From the NCBI GenBank assembly GCA_030762895.1, contig JAUPTC010000016.1, positions 1 to 64,000 on the forward strand: a stretch of 64,000 bases of DNA, given 5' to 3'. The DNA comes from Sophora flavescens (Eukaryota > Streptophyta > Magnoliopsida > Fabales > Fabaceae). How positions within the stretch are numbered: position 1 is the stretch's first letter; each line of letters opens with the position of its first letter. Positions 35,421-48,021 of the stretch are shown one piece after another. Under the pieces are notes generated by a model. The model saw only the letters and a list, made by a program, of their open reading frames with translations, made no database searches and had not been told where the DNA came from. The position numbers and the translations under genes are program-made.

Positions 35421-36999
35421 CCAAGGGCAATGATTATAATAGGGAATGAGTGAAATAATTTTATTTTATTTCTAATTTTTTAAAAAGGCACTCATCAATA
35501 TATATTTGTGATTCTAATATGTCAATTTCATGAATATATTCATGTTTAGCTATCAACGTGGAATTACAATCCATTCATTGGGCTGATTTTGTGCAATAAC
35601 TTAAATTTTGAATTTTTAACTTCCCTCACTTATCTTCTAGATTTATTAGAACTTCTAGGTGTATTAGTAAATAATTAGCATCTTATCTTATGATAGTCTA
35701 TATATAAAAAGAACCAATAAATATATTTCCATTAACCAAATACCAGAAATAGATTACCACTATTATAGGACTGTGCTTAATTTTTTAAGCACCTGATGAT
35801 CTCGAATGCATTAAGCAATAGGACTATGTAGTTGATAAAAATAGCATGTTTACTCCAAATTCCATTTTTCCTTGAACTCCGAACTGAATATCTTTCATTT
35901 TAGTAGTTTGTTCATGGAGTGTTACCCTTGCATTGAATTGGAAAAACCTTTATCTATATAGGCAAATAAAGTATTCTTCAAATATTAAAGCATTAGATGC
36001 AATTCGCCTCATCCATCTCCGAGTGAGCATTTCTCTAATGTCAATGACAGTGAGCATTCTCTAACATGTCAATACTCTGAACCAAAAAAAAAACATTACA
36101 ATTTTTTTTTTTGATAAGGAAAAAATTTATTTACAATTGAATACAAAGCATCAAAGCATGAATGCTTGGAATCTACATTTAAGTGCAATTATCTAAAGGG
36201 CTACGGGAATGAGGCCAATTGCGAACATCTCTGATGTTCTACCTCTCACTCAGACAAACATGATAAATCTAGCTATCCATGCCTTCATTGAAAATGGCAA
36301 TTGAAATTCTTTCTACAAATATTGAAGATTCATTGTCACAAATCACAATATATATAGGCTAAAAAAAACAACAAACCTATATTAATAACAAATAAATGAC
36401 CAATAAATATCAATCAAACTAAATTTTAATATTCAAATAAAATTTAAAAACTTTCCATTGATAAAATTTCTCATAATAATTTCAATTCAATCAAATAGAA
36501 TTTGAAACATGCTCATTTATATTTATATATTTAAAATTCAATAACGTAATTTAATGTATTTAAAGAAATTAAATAATAATAATAAAAAAGAACTTATTAT
36601 TTAAAATCACATCAGATGCTTCCTTTAGTATGATATTATGATTGAATAATCATAGTGAAGAATATTGAAATACCATTTAATTTGAGCATATTTCGAAATT
36701 TAAATTTAAATTTGAATTAGTCTTTAAATTCGATTGTATTACTTAAATGGTATATTATAATATGTGTTTAATTTTGGAGAGATAAATGCAAGGGTCCGAT
36801 TGAGAATTGTATTACTTAAATGGTATATTACAATCATTATTGTCAATAATTTAATTGCAATTTACAAATTATATCAATTAGCAATAAATTGATCCTAATG
36901 CAAATCTGATCAAATTATGATCACTACTACAATTCCTATAATTAATTTTCAAATCAACCACATATCTTCTGGTGTTGTCACATGTGATGAGTGAAGGCT
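35421..36999. other. AT-rich stretch with a probable LINE 3' end
   Basis: A T run at about 36104-36114, followed by GATAAGGAAAAAATTTATTT and ATTGAATACAAAGCATC, has the look of a plant L1 LINE 3' end on the minus strand. No coding block is recognisable. The rest is AT-rich with no gene seen. Confidence 0.35.
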
Positions 37000-37079
37000 C
37001 TAGAGATTGATATGTGAAGGTTTTCACTTTGAGTTTGTTCACAAATGTGTTATGTACTATATATAGATATAGATATAGA
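37000..37079 (-). mobile_element. Helitron-like 5' terminus
   Basis: On the minus strand it starts TCTATATCTATATCTATAT, preceded by A, which is the Helitron 5' form and matches the start of the repeat unit at 25692. It could be the 5' end belonging to the 3' end at 27798, with the gypsy element and other insertions between them. Pairing is inferred. Confidence 0.4.
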
Positions 37080-37145
37080 TAAGAACGTTGATCACATTTC
37101 TTAATTCAAGAATAATTTCTTTTGATCTTATATATATGATCACGT

Positions 37146-37775
37146 GGGTGGGACGTTTGGTGTTCATTAAGAGACGCTTGAGCCTTCAGGGTGATGCATG
37201 AGGGTCAACTTAAAGATAATTAATTTAAATTTCATTATTGTTATTACATTAATGGTAGTGCTATAATGATAAGTGTGAGAGATTTTCAAAATTCATAAAA
37301 TATTAAGTGTTATCAACGGTCAAATAAATACATATCATGATGTTAACTTATCACAAGTTTGCTGTACAGTGTAGCGGTAGCAGTGCTTCTAGCAATCTTT
37401 GGGGGCGCGAGTTCGATTTTTGTACGCCACAAGTCTAGAGTTTTAAAGTGACCGTTTTATGGGTGGGACTTTTGGTGTTCATTAAGAGACGCTTGAGCCT
37501 TCAAGGTGATGCATGAGGGTCAACTTAAAGATAATTAATTTAAATTTCATTATTATTATTACATTGATGGTAGTGCTATAATGATAAGTGTGGGAGATTT
37601 TCAAAATTCATAAAATATTAAATGTTATCAACGGTCAAATAAATACGTTAACTTATCACAAGTTTGATGTACAGTGTAGCGGTAGCAGCGCTTCTAGCAA
37701 TCCTTGGGGGCATGAGTTCGATTTTTGTACGCTGCAAGTTTTGAGTTTTAAAGTGACCGTTTTATTTTAAACTTT
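37146..37775 (+). repeat. 315-bp tandem duplication spanning a copia insertion junction
   Basis: Unit 1 (37146-37460) and unit 2 (37461-37775) each hold about 128 bp of flanking DNA including the ATAAG target site, then about 187 bp of copia LTR. The copies differ at few positions. Because each unit contains the junction, the duplication happened after the copia inserted. The LTR part of unit 1 ends abruptly at GACCGTTTTAT. Confidence 0.88.
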
Positions 37776-37800
37776 AATAACGCAAAACGGTACTTGTATG

Positions 37801-37862
37801 AAATTGAACCCAGCTCTGTGAGGGAAGGGAAGCATCCGCTGGCCGCTAGGCTAACTGATGTC
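37801..37862 (-). repeat. tRNA-like segment in the copia 5' LTR only
   Basis: On the minus strand TAGCCTAGCGGCCAGCG and, about 30 bases later, GGGTTCAATTTC resemble the A and B boxes of a pol III promoter. The corresponding part of the 3' LTR (about 42915-42940) lacks most of this. It may be a small SINE remnant gained by one LTR or lost by the other. Confidence 0.35.
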
Positions 37863-38351
37863 TTATGTCAGTTAATGAACGTTAATACTACTTATGTATC
37901 GAATTTGACCGATTGTGGAACTTTTGAAGAGTTGTTTTCTTTCACCAAGTGACATGAGTTGGTATATATATAAATAGAACCATCTGCATGCAGTAATTGA
38001 CACGAAAAACTCAGAATCTCTCAACCATTGTTCACTCCAAATCACATTCTTTTCTCCCTTATGCGCAGAGAGAGTTAAGCAGACTATTGTTCTATAAACT
38101 GCCATTGTTGATACGCTTGGTTTAGGGTGTGCAAACCAAACCAAGGTTCTCCATTGTATCCTGAAAGGGATTCACCAGTTACACCTGTTGCATCCAATCT
38201 ATGAGGACAGATTGGTGGAGGCGAATCGAATCTAAAGCCTATTGTCCTCATACGCCTTGGAGATTGCACATGCATTACCATTATTTTCTTCTTCTTTGTT
38301 GCAGATCCATACCCCATTTTCTAACAATCTTTAGGTTCGATTTCTGTAATA

Positions 38352-41300
38352 ATGGTTGCAACGTTGAAGGAGATGACTTCTGACTTTATGAAACTTGAGA
38401 GGTTCGAAGGCGGAAACTTTCATCGTTGGCAAAAGAAGATGCACTTCCTTCTTACAACATTGAAGGTGGCATATGTGTTGAACACACCAAGACCAGAGGA
38501 AAGAGAAGATGAGACCATCGATGAGACTCGTGAGAGGAACAAGATCCTCCAAAGAACTATGGGAGAAACTTGAGGCAAGATACATGATGGAGGACGCAGC
38601 AAGTAAGAAATTTCTTGTTAGTCGCTTTAATAATTATAAAATGGTTGATGATATGCCTATCATGGAACAAATGCATGCAATTGAACGCATTCTCAATAAC
38701 TACAAATTACATAATATGCACATGGATGAAACCATCATTGTCTCCTCAATCATTGACAAACTTCCTCCTTCATCGAAAGACTTTAAAAGAAGTCTTAAAC
38801 ATCGAAAAGATGACATTTCTCTTGAACAATTGGGTAATCACCTTCGTTTAGAAGAAGAGTATCGTAAACAAGATGATACTATAGAACATTCTGTTCATGA
38901 CAAGGTGCATGTAGTAGAGGAAGGGAAATCTGAGTCCTCTAAAAAGAGGAATCGAGATTTTGGAAAATATCATGAAAACAACAATGAGAATGACTACAAG
39001 AAAAATAAAAAGAAAATTGGTTGTTTCTATTGTGGAAAACTAGAACATTTCAAGAGGAATTGTCGTCTCCTGAAAAAGGAAAAGGAGAAGGAATCTAGTG
39101 CAACAAAGGACAATCTTGTTGCGGTCATTTCCGAAATCAACATGATAGAAGATGTTGGATCATGGTGGATTGACTCCGGTGCAACTTGCCATGTGTGTAA
39201 GAACAAGGATCTCTTCAATACAATTAATGAAGAAGATGGAACCGTTCTATATATGGGAAATGCATCAACTGTCCAAGTTAAAGGCAAAGGGACGGTGGAA
39301 CTAGAATTCACTTTGGGAAAAGTAGTCACTCTTACAGATGTTTATTATGTACTAGATGTTAGGAAGAATTTAATTTTTGTACCGTTACTTAATAAGTACG
39401 GGTTCAAATGTGTATTTGAGGGAGACAAGTTTATTCTCTCTAAGGGTGGAATGTTTGTAGGAAAGGGATACCTTTGTGAGAATATGTTCAAACTCAATAT
39501 TATTAATGATAATGGATTTATTTATGCTTATATTGTTAAGTCTTGTAATTTATGGCATTCTCGTTTAGGACATGTTAATTTTAGGAAAATGGATGAAATG
39601 ATGAATTCATGTTTAATTCCTAAAACAAGTAGGATTTCGGATGCATGTACAACTTGTATGCTAACTAAGATAACTAGATTTCCTTTTCCTAAAGTTGAAA
39701 GAAGTTCTAAAGTGTTAGATTTAATTCATTCTGATGTATGTGATTTACATGGTTGGCCCACTATAGGTGGTAAAAAATATTTTGTGACATTCATAGATGA
39801 TTGTACTAGATATTGCTATGTATATTTAATGCATTCAAATGATGAAGTGTTAGATAAATTTAAGATATTTAAAATAGAAGTAGAACTTCAACTTGAAACA
39901 TTTATTAAATGTTTTAGGAGTGATAGAGGAGGAGAGTTCTATAATCCTAGTTAATTTGAGTCTACTGGAATAATTCACCAAACAACCGCACCTTATTCCC
40001 CCACAACAAAACGGCATAGCTGAAAGGAAAAATAGGGTATTAGAAGAAATGGTAAATGCAATGTTATCATATTCTGGTCTAGCAAAGGGTTATTGGGGAG
40101 AATCCTTGTTGACGGCTTGTTATATCTTGAATAGAGTTCCAAACAAAAGGAACAAAATAACCCCATATGAACTTTGGAAAAATAGAAAGCCCAGCCTTGA
40201 CTATTTCAAAGTTTAGGGTTGTAGGGTAATAGTAAAAGTTCCTGAACTAAAAAGAAAGAAATTAGGTGAAAGGGGAATTGAATGTGTGTTCCTGGGCGAT
40301 GTTAAAAATAGCAAATCATATAGATTCATGGTTATAGAATCTAATAACCCATATCCTGTAAATACAATAATTGAGTCTAGGGATGCTATCTTTCAAGAAG
40401 ATATGTTTAACTCAATTCCAAGTCACAAAAATGATGTTCATAGTAATGTACATAATCTAGAAACCAATGTATTTAATAATGATACTTTAGAGAGTTCAGA
40501 ACTTAGAAGAAGCCAGAGAGCTAGGAAAGAGAAAACTTATGGACCAGACTTTTTCATGTTCCTTGTTGAAGGAACAAGAGAGTCCATAGACAGTTACAGA
40601 CCAATATGTTATAATACAGAAAGTGATCCATAAACATTTGAAGAGGCAATAAAGTCTCAAGATGCCGCTTTCTGGAAGGAAGCTATACAAGAGGAAATAG
40701 ACTCAATAATGGGGAATAAAACGTGGAAATTAGTAGACCTCCCACCTGGTTCCAAACCAATAGGTTGTAAATGGATTTTCAAAAGGAAAATGAAGGTAGA
40801 TGGAACAATAGATAAGTTTAAGGCAAGACTAGTTGCTAAGGGATTTACACAAAAAGAGGACATTGACTATTTTGATACATATGCACCTGTGGCAAGAATT
40901 GCCTCAATTAGAGTGCTATTGGCACTTGCATCCATCTATAAGTTTGTCATTCATCAAATGGATGTGAAAACAACATTTCTTAATGGGGAGTTAGATGAAG
41001 AGGTGTATATGTCACAACCTGAAGGTTTTGTGGTTAATGGTCAAGAAAAGAAGGTGTTTAAATTGAATAAGGCATTGTATGGACTAAAACAAGCTCCTAA
41101 ACAATGGAATCAAAAGTTTGATCAAGTTATGCTAGCTAATGGATATAAAATAAATGAATCTGACAAGTGTATTTATAGTAAATTCCATAATGGAAAAGGT
41201 GTTATGATTTGTTTATATGTTGATGATATGTTAATATTTGGTACTGATCTAGATGAGGTGGAAAAAAAACTAAGAGTTTCCTCTCTAGTAATTTTGATAT

Positions 41301-42171
41301 GAAAGACTTAGGGGAAGCCGATGTGATACTAGGTATTAGAATAATAAGAGATGGTGAGAACATAGGTTTGTCCCAATCTCATTATATAGAAAAGGTGTTA
41401 AAGAAATTTAATGAATTTGATTGTCAATCTGTTGTTACTCCCTTTGATCATAACACTAATTTATTACCAAATAAAGGTTGTCCAGTAGCACAACTTGAAT
41501 ACTCAAAAGTAATTGGATGCTTAATGTATGCCATGACATGTACTAGACCAGACATTGCATATGTTGTAGGGAGACTAAGTAGGTATACAAGTAATCCAAG
41601 CAAAGACCATTAGCATGTTGTCCGAAGAGTATTGAAATACTTGAAGGGGACAATGAATTATAGTTTGAACTATAATGGGTATCCTTCAGTATTAGAAGGT
41701 TACACGGATGCCAGTTGGGTGACTTATACAGAAGATCATGCTTCAACAAGTGGTTGGGTCTTCACACTTGGTGGGGGTGCTATTTCTTAGGGATCCAAGA
41801 AACAAACTTGCATTGCTGGCTCCACCATGGCTGCAGAATTCATAGCATTGGCAGCAGGAAGCAAAGAAGCTGAATGGCTTAGAAATTTGATGTATGAGAT
41901 ACCAATTTGGCCAAAGCCAATAGCACCAATATCCATACATTGTGATAGTCAATCAACACTATCAAAGACATATAGCCAGGTTTATAATGGAAAGTCCAGG
42001 CACATTGGGTTAAGACATAGCTATGTAAAAGATTTGATTACAAATGGAGTAATATCCATAGTCTTTGTGAAAACAGAGAGGAATCTTGCAGATCCTTTGA
42101 CGAAAGGACTGACAAGGGATATGGTGTTGAAAACATCATTAGGGATGGGACTCAAGCCCATATCTACATGA
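38352..42171 (+). pseudogene. Copia gag-pol, multiple stops and frameshifts
   Basis: Domains appear in copia order: gag from MVATLKEM (LERFEGGNFHRWQ) with an internal deletion and frame change near 38550; zinc knuckle CFYCGKLEHFKRNC; protease DSGAT; GAG-pre-integrase LWHSRLGHVNF; integrase through SDRGGEFYNPS; reverse transcriptase with KARLVAKGFTQ and YVDDM; RNase H with ADPLTKGL, ending at 42171. Breaks include TAA at 39952, one extra C near 39997, TAG near 40215, TAA near 40631, a frameshift near 41280, TAG near 41611 and TAG near 41788. It cannot make a working polyprotein. It resembles TNT1-type copia elements, but the lineage is not established. Confidence 0.93.
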
Positions 42172-43417
42172 TCACCAATGGTGGAAACCCGACTCACACT
42201 TGAGTAGCATCAAGTCTTGAGTTCAATGGGCCAAAGTACACTATGAGAGTGATTGCAAGTACTTGACAAATAGATGCATCCCAAGGTTTAAAAGTACTTG
42301 GAAACCATAAGGACATAAAAGAAAAGGGTGAGCTTTTGCTCTTAATGGACCTATAGCATATATGTGCTGAGGTGCCCAACTTATGGGGGTGCTTCTGGTA
42401 AAGTTCACCTATGTGAGAGTGAAGTGTGGCCGCTTCTTAGAGTTGGGCTTGACTCTATAACCTCTCATGAAAAGGATACATGACACAAGGCCTTACCAAA
42501 TGTGTCATACTACCATGTCGTTTAATGATACCGAGATTTCATGTGTAAGTCATGCACGCTTGTTCTAATGAATATTTGGTTCAAAGCTTGTCTACCATTT
42601 TATTCGGGGATGAGTGAAACCCATGGCTTACTAAGCAAAGGTTCAAATCCCCAAGATACCTTTGTCTGAAAGCATGTGATTTCTGGAATAATGGGATTTG
42701 GATTTATTTTGAAAATGGTGGGGGATTGTGAGAGATTTTCAAAATTCATAAAATATTAAATGTTATCAACGGTCAAATAAATATATATCATGATGTTAAC
42801 TTATCACAAGTTTACTGTATAGTGTAGCGGTAGCAACGCTTCTAGCAATCCTTGGGGGTGCGAGTTCAATTCTTGTACGTCTCAAGAAGGACCGATTTTA
42901 AACTAATAACGCAATGTCTTGATGGAATCAAACTTAATGAATGTTAATACTACTTATGTATTGAATTTGACCAATTAATGAATGTTAATACTACTTTTAA
43001 TTTGAGTTGTTGAACTTTTGAAGAGTTGTTTTCTTTCACCAAGTGACATAAGTTGGTATATAAATAGAACCATCTGCATGCAGTAATTGACACGAAAAAC
43101 TCAGAATCTCTCAACCATTCTTCACTCCAAATCACATTCTTTTCTCCCTTATGCGCATAGAGAGTTAAGCAGACTATTGTTCTGTAAACTGCCATTGTTG
43201 ATACGCTTGGTTTAGGGTGTGCAAACCAAACCAATGTTCTCCATTGTATCCTGAAGGGGATTCACCAGTTATACCTGTTGCATCCAATCTACAAGGAGAG
43301 ATTGGTGGGGGCGAATCGAACCTAAAGCCTAGTGTCCTCACACGCTTTGGAGATTGCACACTACCATTATTTTTTTCTTCTTTGTTCCAGATCCATACCC
43401 CATTTTCTAACAATAAG

Positions 43418-43714
43418 AAAGGGCAAAAGAATTCCAACAGATGTCGTATTTTATAAGTACCCTGATTCCCTGATTCCCTGAAGGATTCCAATATGTGACT
43501 TTCTTTATAAAACTGAAATAATATTTAATATTAGAGTTTCTTTTTTAAAAATCCCAAGAACATATAGATTAGACTGGAGGGCGCAGGCCAATTAACCATA
43601 GCAGCACTACTTTTGTCTTTGAAATGAATTATGCATGGAACTTATGAAAGATAGATAATTTCGTGCAGGGCCGTGTACACTATAAGGCAATTATGGCCAC
43701 TGTTAGTCCCCCAC

Positions 43715-43749
<35 letters not shown>

Positions 43750-44926
43750 TTTCTTTCTTTTTTTTTTTTTTTACTTTATACTAATTGATTTGACAAATGA
43801 TTGAATAGCAAGACCTAATTTTGCCTATAGTGTATATGTTAATAATATTATTGAGATAAAAAAATAATCACAAGTAATGCAATCACATACTCAGTTGAAA
43901 AATATTTTCGTATTGAATATTTTCTATATATAATAGATCAATCTATTTTTTCTATTGAGATACGATTTCAAAAAAAAAAATATTGAAAAATAAATGACTA
44001 GTTCAACCCGGTTCTGTGCATTAATTTTCATCGGTTTTGGACAGATTTTTGACCGATTCTGGAATCAGACAATTTTGGAAGTAAACTGGACCGATCGAAC
44101 ACCTAACCCGTTCCCAGTCCAATTAGTTGGACCGATCGGTCCGGTCCAATTTTTAAAACAATGGTTTATATTCAAAACCACACTTCATGACCCTGTTCTA
44201 GAGCTCCTTCTTTATGGCCATGATTTGTTCGCTCTCAATACCTCATGAAGAATGTTGCATCTCATTAAGTAATGCATGATGATAAAGACAGCAGGAATAC
44301 GTGGGTGACCAAATAGACACACATACATAAACATGAATGGATTTATATTAGATATATAAGCCATAATTGGGCACATTATGTGCATCTTTAATGCTCATTT
44401 GTTCACAATGTTTGTCAGATTGAATTTTCTACTCGTCAATCGTCATCCTTTGGCAGTAATAGTTGGCAATCAAAAGTTTTTCTTTAAAAAAGTTTAGAGC
44501 ATGCGAAAATTATCTTATTTTAAGGTTAAACAATGTCACAAACATTACCAAAGACTTCTAATAACAAACTTATATATAACATACCAACAAGAAATCAGAC
44601 CTAATATGTATGCATCAGCAGCAAAAGTTAATAAATACCAAACGACCGCCCCACTAAAACATTGAGAAATCGCGGGGGGTGCCTCACACGTCACATTCCC
44701 ATGTTGTGTGGCTCTAGTTCGTAGTTTGGGGCCAATTTCACCGGAATTAGGTCATAAGTGTGCATGCTCTATTTTTATTCTGTTATAGAGAAAAACCTAT
44801 GATTCTCTTAATGCTTCTGCTTCGCTAAGTAATATGAGAAGATTTTAATCTTTATTTTCATCAAAATGCTTTTCCTTTTTTCGTTTTAAAAGATAAAATT
44901 GAATAAGGACAAGTTATTTTATTTCA
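43418..44926. other. Intergenic DNA right of the copia element
   Basis: Apart from the microsatellite, a segment at about 44000-44165 has ACCGATCGGTCCGGTCCAAT-like words related to non-autonomous DNA transposon ends. It could not be bounded. CCTGATTC is repeated in tandem near 43460-43480. No gene is recognised. Confidence 0.4.
43715..43772 (+). repeat. (CTTT)n microsatellite
   Basis: About nine or more CTTT units are followed by a T run. It is a simple-sequence repeat in intergenic DNA. Confidence 0.9.
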
Positions 44927-44935
44927 AAGTCAAAG

Positions 44936-45620
44936 TGGCAATTTGGACCCTATCCAATGGGTACCCGTAAAAAATACTTCACAACGGTAGGGTAAATACC
45001 CGTTTTATGGGTATGAGTCTGGATGTGGGTAATTACGCACGCAACTGCAGAGACTAATCCCTCGAAGTACTGAATTGCATTGAAGGGTTGACCTCTCCCA
45101 ACCAGGTTTTCTCCATATGCAAGAGCTAGGGATCGAACCTCTGACCACTTGCTTAAGTGGCCCAAGCCAGTTACCACTTGGACCAACCACATGTTGGTTA
45201 TATTAGTGTATATGATTATAATTATATATCAATTTTTAAGAATAACATTATGTAAAAGTTCTAAACCTAGGGCAATCATTAGTGTTTTTCCTTTTCCGGG
45301 CCCACTAAGTTCATGAAAGCAAGTTCATGAATTTATTATTTTGGATGTTTTAGATATTTTTTATTTAATTCAATACTTTGGTTTGTAATATTTAATGAGT
45401 AGATTTGAAAGATCTTTGGATGGTTTTTTAATTGAGTTTTAATGTCCATTATGTTATTTATTACTTTTTCTAAATTAAAGTGCGGGTAACGGATGTAGGT
45501 ACTTAGATACCCGGAGGGTACGGGTAAGGGTACTAAAGTTGCTACCCACACGAGTATGAGTTCGGATATGGAGACGAGTACTATATGACCCTACCCAGAA
45601 CCTACCCATTGCCATCCCTT
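44936..45620. mobile_element. Non-autonomous DNA element with nested SINE
   Basis: The ends share a GGCAAT / ATTGCC inverted word followed by repeated GGGTACCCG-like motifs. The 9-bp direct repeat AAGTCAAAG lies at 44927-44935 and 45621-45629. The outer few bases of the two termini do not match, so the left end may have lost some sequence. The 9-bp duplication suggests a Mutator-like MITE. A SINE occupies 45035-45190 inside it. Confidence 0.6.
45035..45190 (-). mobile_element. tRNA-derived SINE
   Basis: On the minus strand TGGTTGGTCCAAGTGGTAAC near the 5' end and GAGGTTCGATCCC about 45 bases later match the A and B boxes of a pol III promoter. The body continues GAGAGGTCAACCC and ends after TCGAGGGATTAGTCTCTGC. 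Imperfect direct repeats (ATGTGGGTAATT at 45023 and ATGTTGGTTATA at 45191) may be the target duplication. There is no A tail. Confidence 0.7.
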
Positions 45621-45629
45621 AAGTCAAAG

Positions 45630-48021
45630 CATATTAATCAACATTTACAATAGTAGCTAAAATTAAAATAAGCAAAATTTAAACATAAACTTAACAAATT
45701 AAACGTTTCAACTCAAGTTGAATCAATTTTCGTTTGGCTTCTATGAAAATACTTTAACATTATTTAACTGACCATAAAAACTTCATAAGATTATTATTTT
45801 ACAGTAAACTAAAACCTTGAATAAGTTGAAGATCCCTCAAAATTTTGGACAGTACTATATTTTTAGGGTTTAGATTCAAACTCGAGATCACTGACGAAGG
45901 AGAAAAATATGAGCAATATATGACAAATTTTTGTGAGGTAATATTTAATAAATAAAAGTAAAATTTAATTAGTATGTACTATTAGTATAAAATTGATATG
46001 CATATTACCTTTGATTATTGTTGGAAAATTTTAATGTGATGTCAAATGAGAAGTGGCAAACGCTTTCGGTGTATATTCCAAGTCTAATATTGGCCATTGA
46101 CTTGGATTTTTGTATATTTAGGGTGCAAGCATTTTAGTATTTTAAAAAATTTAATACCTTGCTATTGTGGTCAAGTTGGAAGTTTAAGTATTGTGCTACT
46201 TTTATGTCATATGAGGTATAGTGATCGAGTGAAAATACACCGAGCACCCATCTTAGATTGCACCATTTCAGCTATTAATTGTTTCAAGATTTAACAAGCG
46301 TGCTTGCTTGCTGCTTCGAAAAAGAAAAAAAAAAAAAGCGTGCTTTCCATCAAGTATTGTCGTTTACTTGTGTGTATATTATTAGTATCAAACTACCAAT
46401 GTATATTTTGTAAATAAGTGAGAGTTTGTTAATATTTGATCTGTATTGACGGACGTTTAGAAATTTTGGAACATAACAATACTCTTGATGTCCATTACTA
46501 TTGTGATTTTATTGTAATGGTTTTGTTAACTATTACCCTAAGGGCGATAGATACAAAATAAAAAATGATAAATATTTATTGGAAAACTAATTACATCACT
46601 CCTTAATTATTAAATACATCACTTCAAGCTCACTTTTCAACATGTTTTATTCCTCAAGTAATGATTAGCAAAACTGTTATACTATAATATAAAAGATTTT
46701 GCTAACTAATGTCCTGAAAAACATTAGTTAAGAAATCAATATATATACAGTTCTTATTGAAAATCACAACTTTTCAATTTTTCATGCATTAAATACATCT
46801 CTTTTCATTAAAAAATATCTATCTTAGTACTCAACATTTGCCTAATATGAATTCTTGAAACTTCACGTTGTGTTATTTCCGGTGCAAGTCCTCTGTGGTG
46901 TTGCCAATAAATGAAGTAATTATTAAATGTTTCTAAAATATACATTACTTTATTGAAATGCTTGTAAAATTATGTTAAGGGTCATGCTAACCAATGTCTT
47001 TGTGGGATCTTGCTAATCAGACCAATGCCCTTAGGACATTGGTTAAGGAAACCTAAAAACGTAAAAGTTCATTGGGAAAGTAAGTTTATCATTCTTCAAA
47101 ATATTAAATGAATCAAGTCTCAGATGCCAAATTTCTATTTTTAGATCATTAACCAATATCTTTAGGACACTAGTTAGCTCCTTGTTAATACCAAATTTCT
47201 AATAATATCTGTCCAATACAAAAACAAAGATAAAATTGAATAACGTGCAGGCATCTTTTCCGTATGCAATACGACTATAGTATGAAATTGACTTTTACCT
47301 TACTTTGAAGATAAGGGCTAGACTCCAAGGCAGCGAAAGGAAGGAGGATCAGCAGCGACAATAACAATCTCACTCATGACAAAAATGATGAAAAGTTCTT
47401 CCTATAAAATTCTCTCCCTTAAATTTTAATTCTATAGCAAACAGACCCTCGGTGTTTTCATGGCCAAAATATAGTGTCTAGATGTACAACTGCTCTTGTT
47501 CAGACAAAATTCTTGCTCTTAATTGATTTCATTGGAGTGGTCAATGAAAATAATCTAGATGTACAAAACTACTCTTGTACAGACAACCTACTATGGTCAG
47601 AACTGACCTCTTCTAAACAGAACCAAAGCAAAACTATAATTATTACTCGGAAAAAAAATAATTAGAGAGGAGAAACCTGATAAGAGGAAGGAATCGGGTA
47701 TGTCAAAGAGGACAGTGATATAATTCTCTTCCCTTAATAGAAAAAAGGCATACCCTTGTCGTCAGCTGCAAAAACACTAGTCAGCTTCCTCTTAAATTTC
47801 AAGGTGTTGAAGGCTCTCTGCTTGAGTGAAGCTTAATGGGGAAAAGAAGCTGGAAAAATTACACAGGTTGTGACATTCCTGAGCCAGTTGTGGTTTGTCA
47901 TGCAGCCCTGCCTTAATCAGAGTTGATTCTCATATATGGACACACTCATCATCCACATTACTTTCAGTGCAAGGTATCACCAGCAAGCAAAATTGGTGAA
48001 ATTCACCGCTCCAGGTAAACC
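45630..48021. other. Intergenic DNA and 3' UTR of the LTN1 gene
   Basis: The right-hand few hundred bases (about 47700-48021) are the probable 3' UTR of the minus-strand LTN1 gene. Further left, inverted words of the form CTAACYAATGTCCT / AGGACATTGGTTAAG occur near 46700, 46985-47050 and 47150. They mark one or more small decayed MITEs. A 73-bp spaced pair of CTAGATGTACAA words lies at 47478 and 47551. No gene is seen in 45630-47700. Confidence 0.4.

Larger units (their letters stand above)
37589..43412 (+). mobile_element. Complete Ty1/copia retrotransposon, decayed
   Basis: The 5,824-bp element has a 5' LTR at 37589-38326 and a 3' LTR at 42727-43412. Its target duplication is ATAAG (37584-37588 and 43413-43417). 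The LTRs start TGTGRGAGATTTTC and end CCATTTTCTAACA. A polypurine tract with GGTGGGGGAT lies directly before the 3' LTR. The LTRs differ by many substitutions and indels (738 versus 686 bp), so the insertion is old. No clear tRNA-Met primer-binding site follows the 5' LTR. Confidence 0.92.

Noticed and set aside
38327..38345. A primer-binding site expected after the copia 5' LTR.
   Set aside because: The sequence after the LTR does not match the initiator tRNA-Met complement; it is lost or primes from another tRNA, so it is not annotated.
45038..45190. A possible tRNA gene, because A and B boxes are present.
   Set aside because: No cloverleaf can be formed around the boxes, and the body matches a SINE instead.
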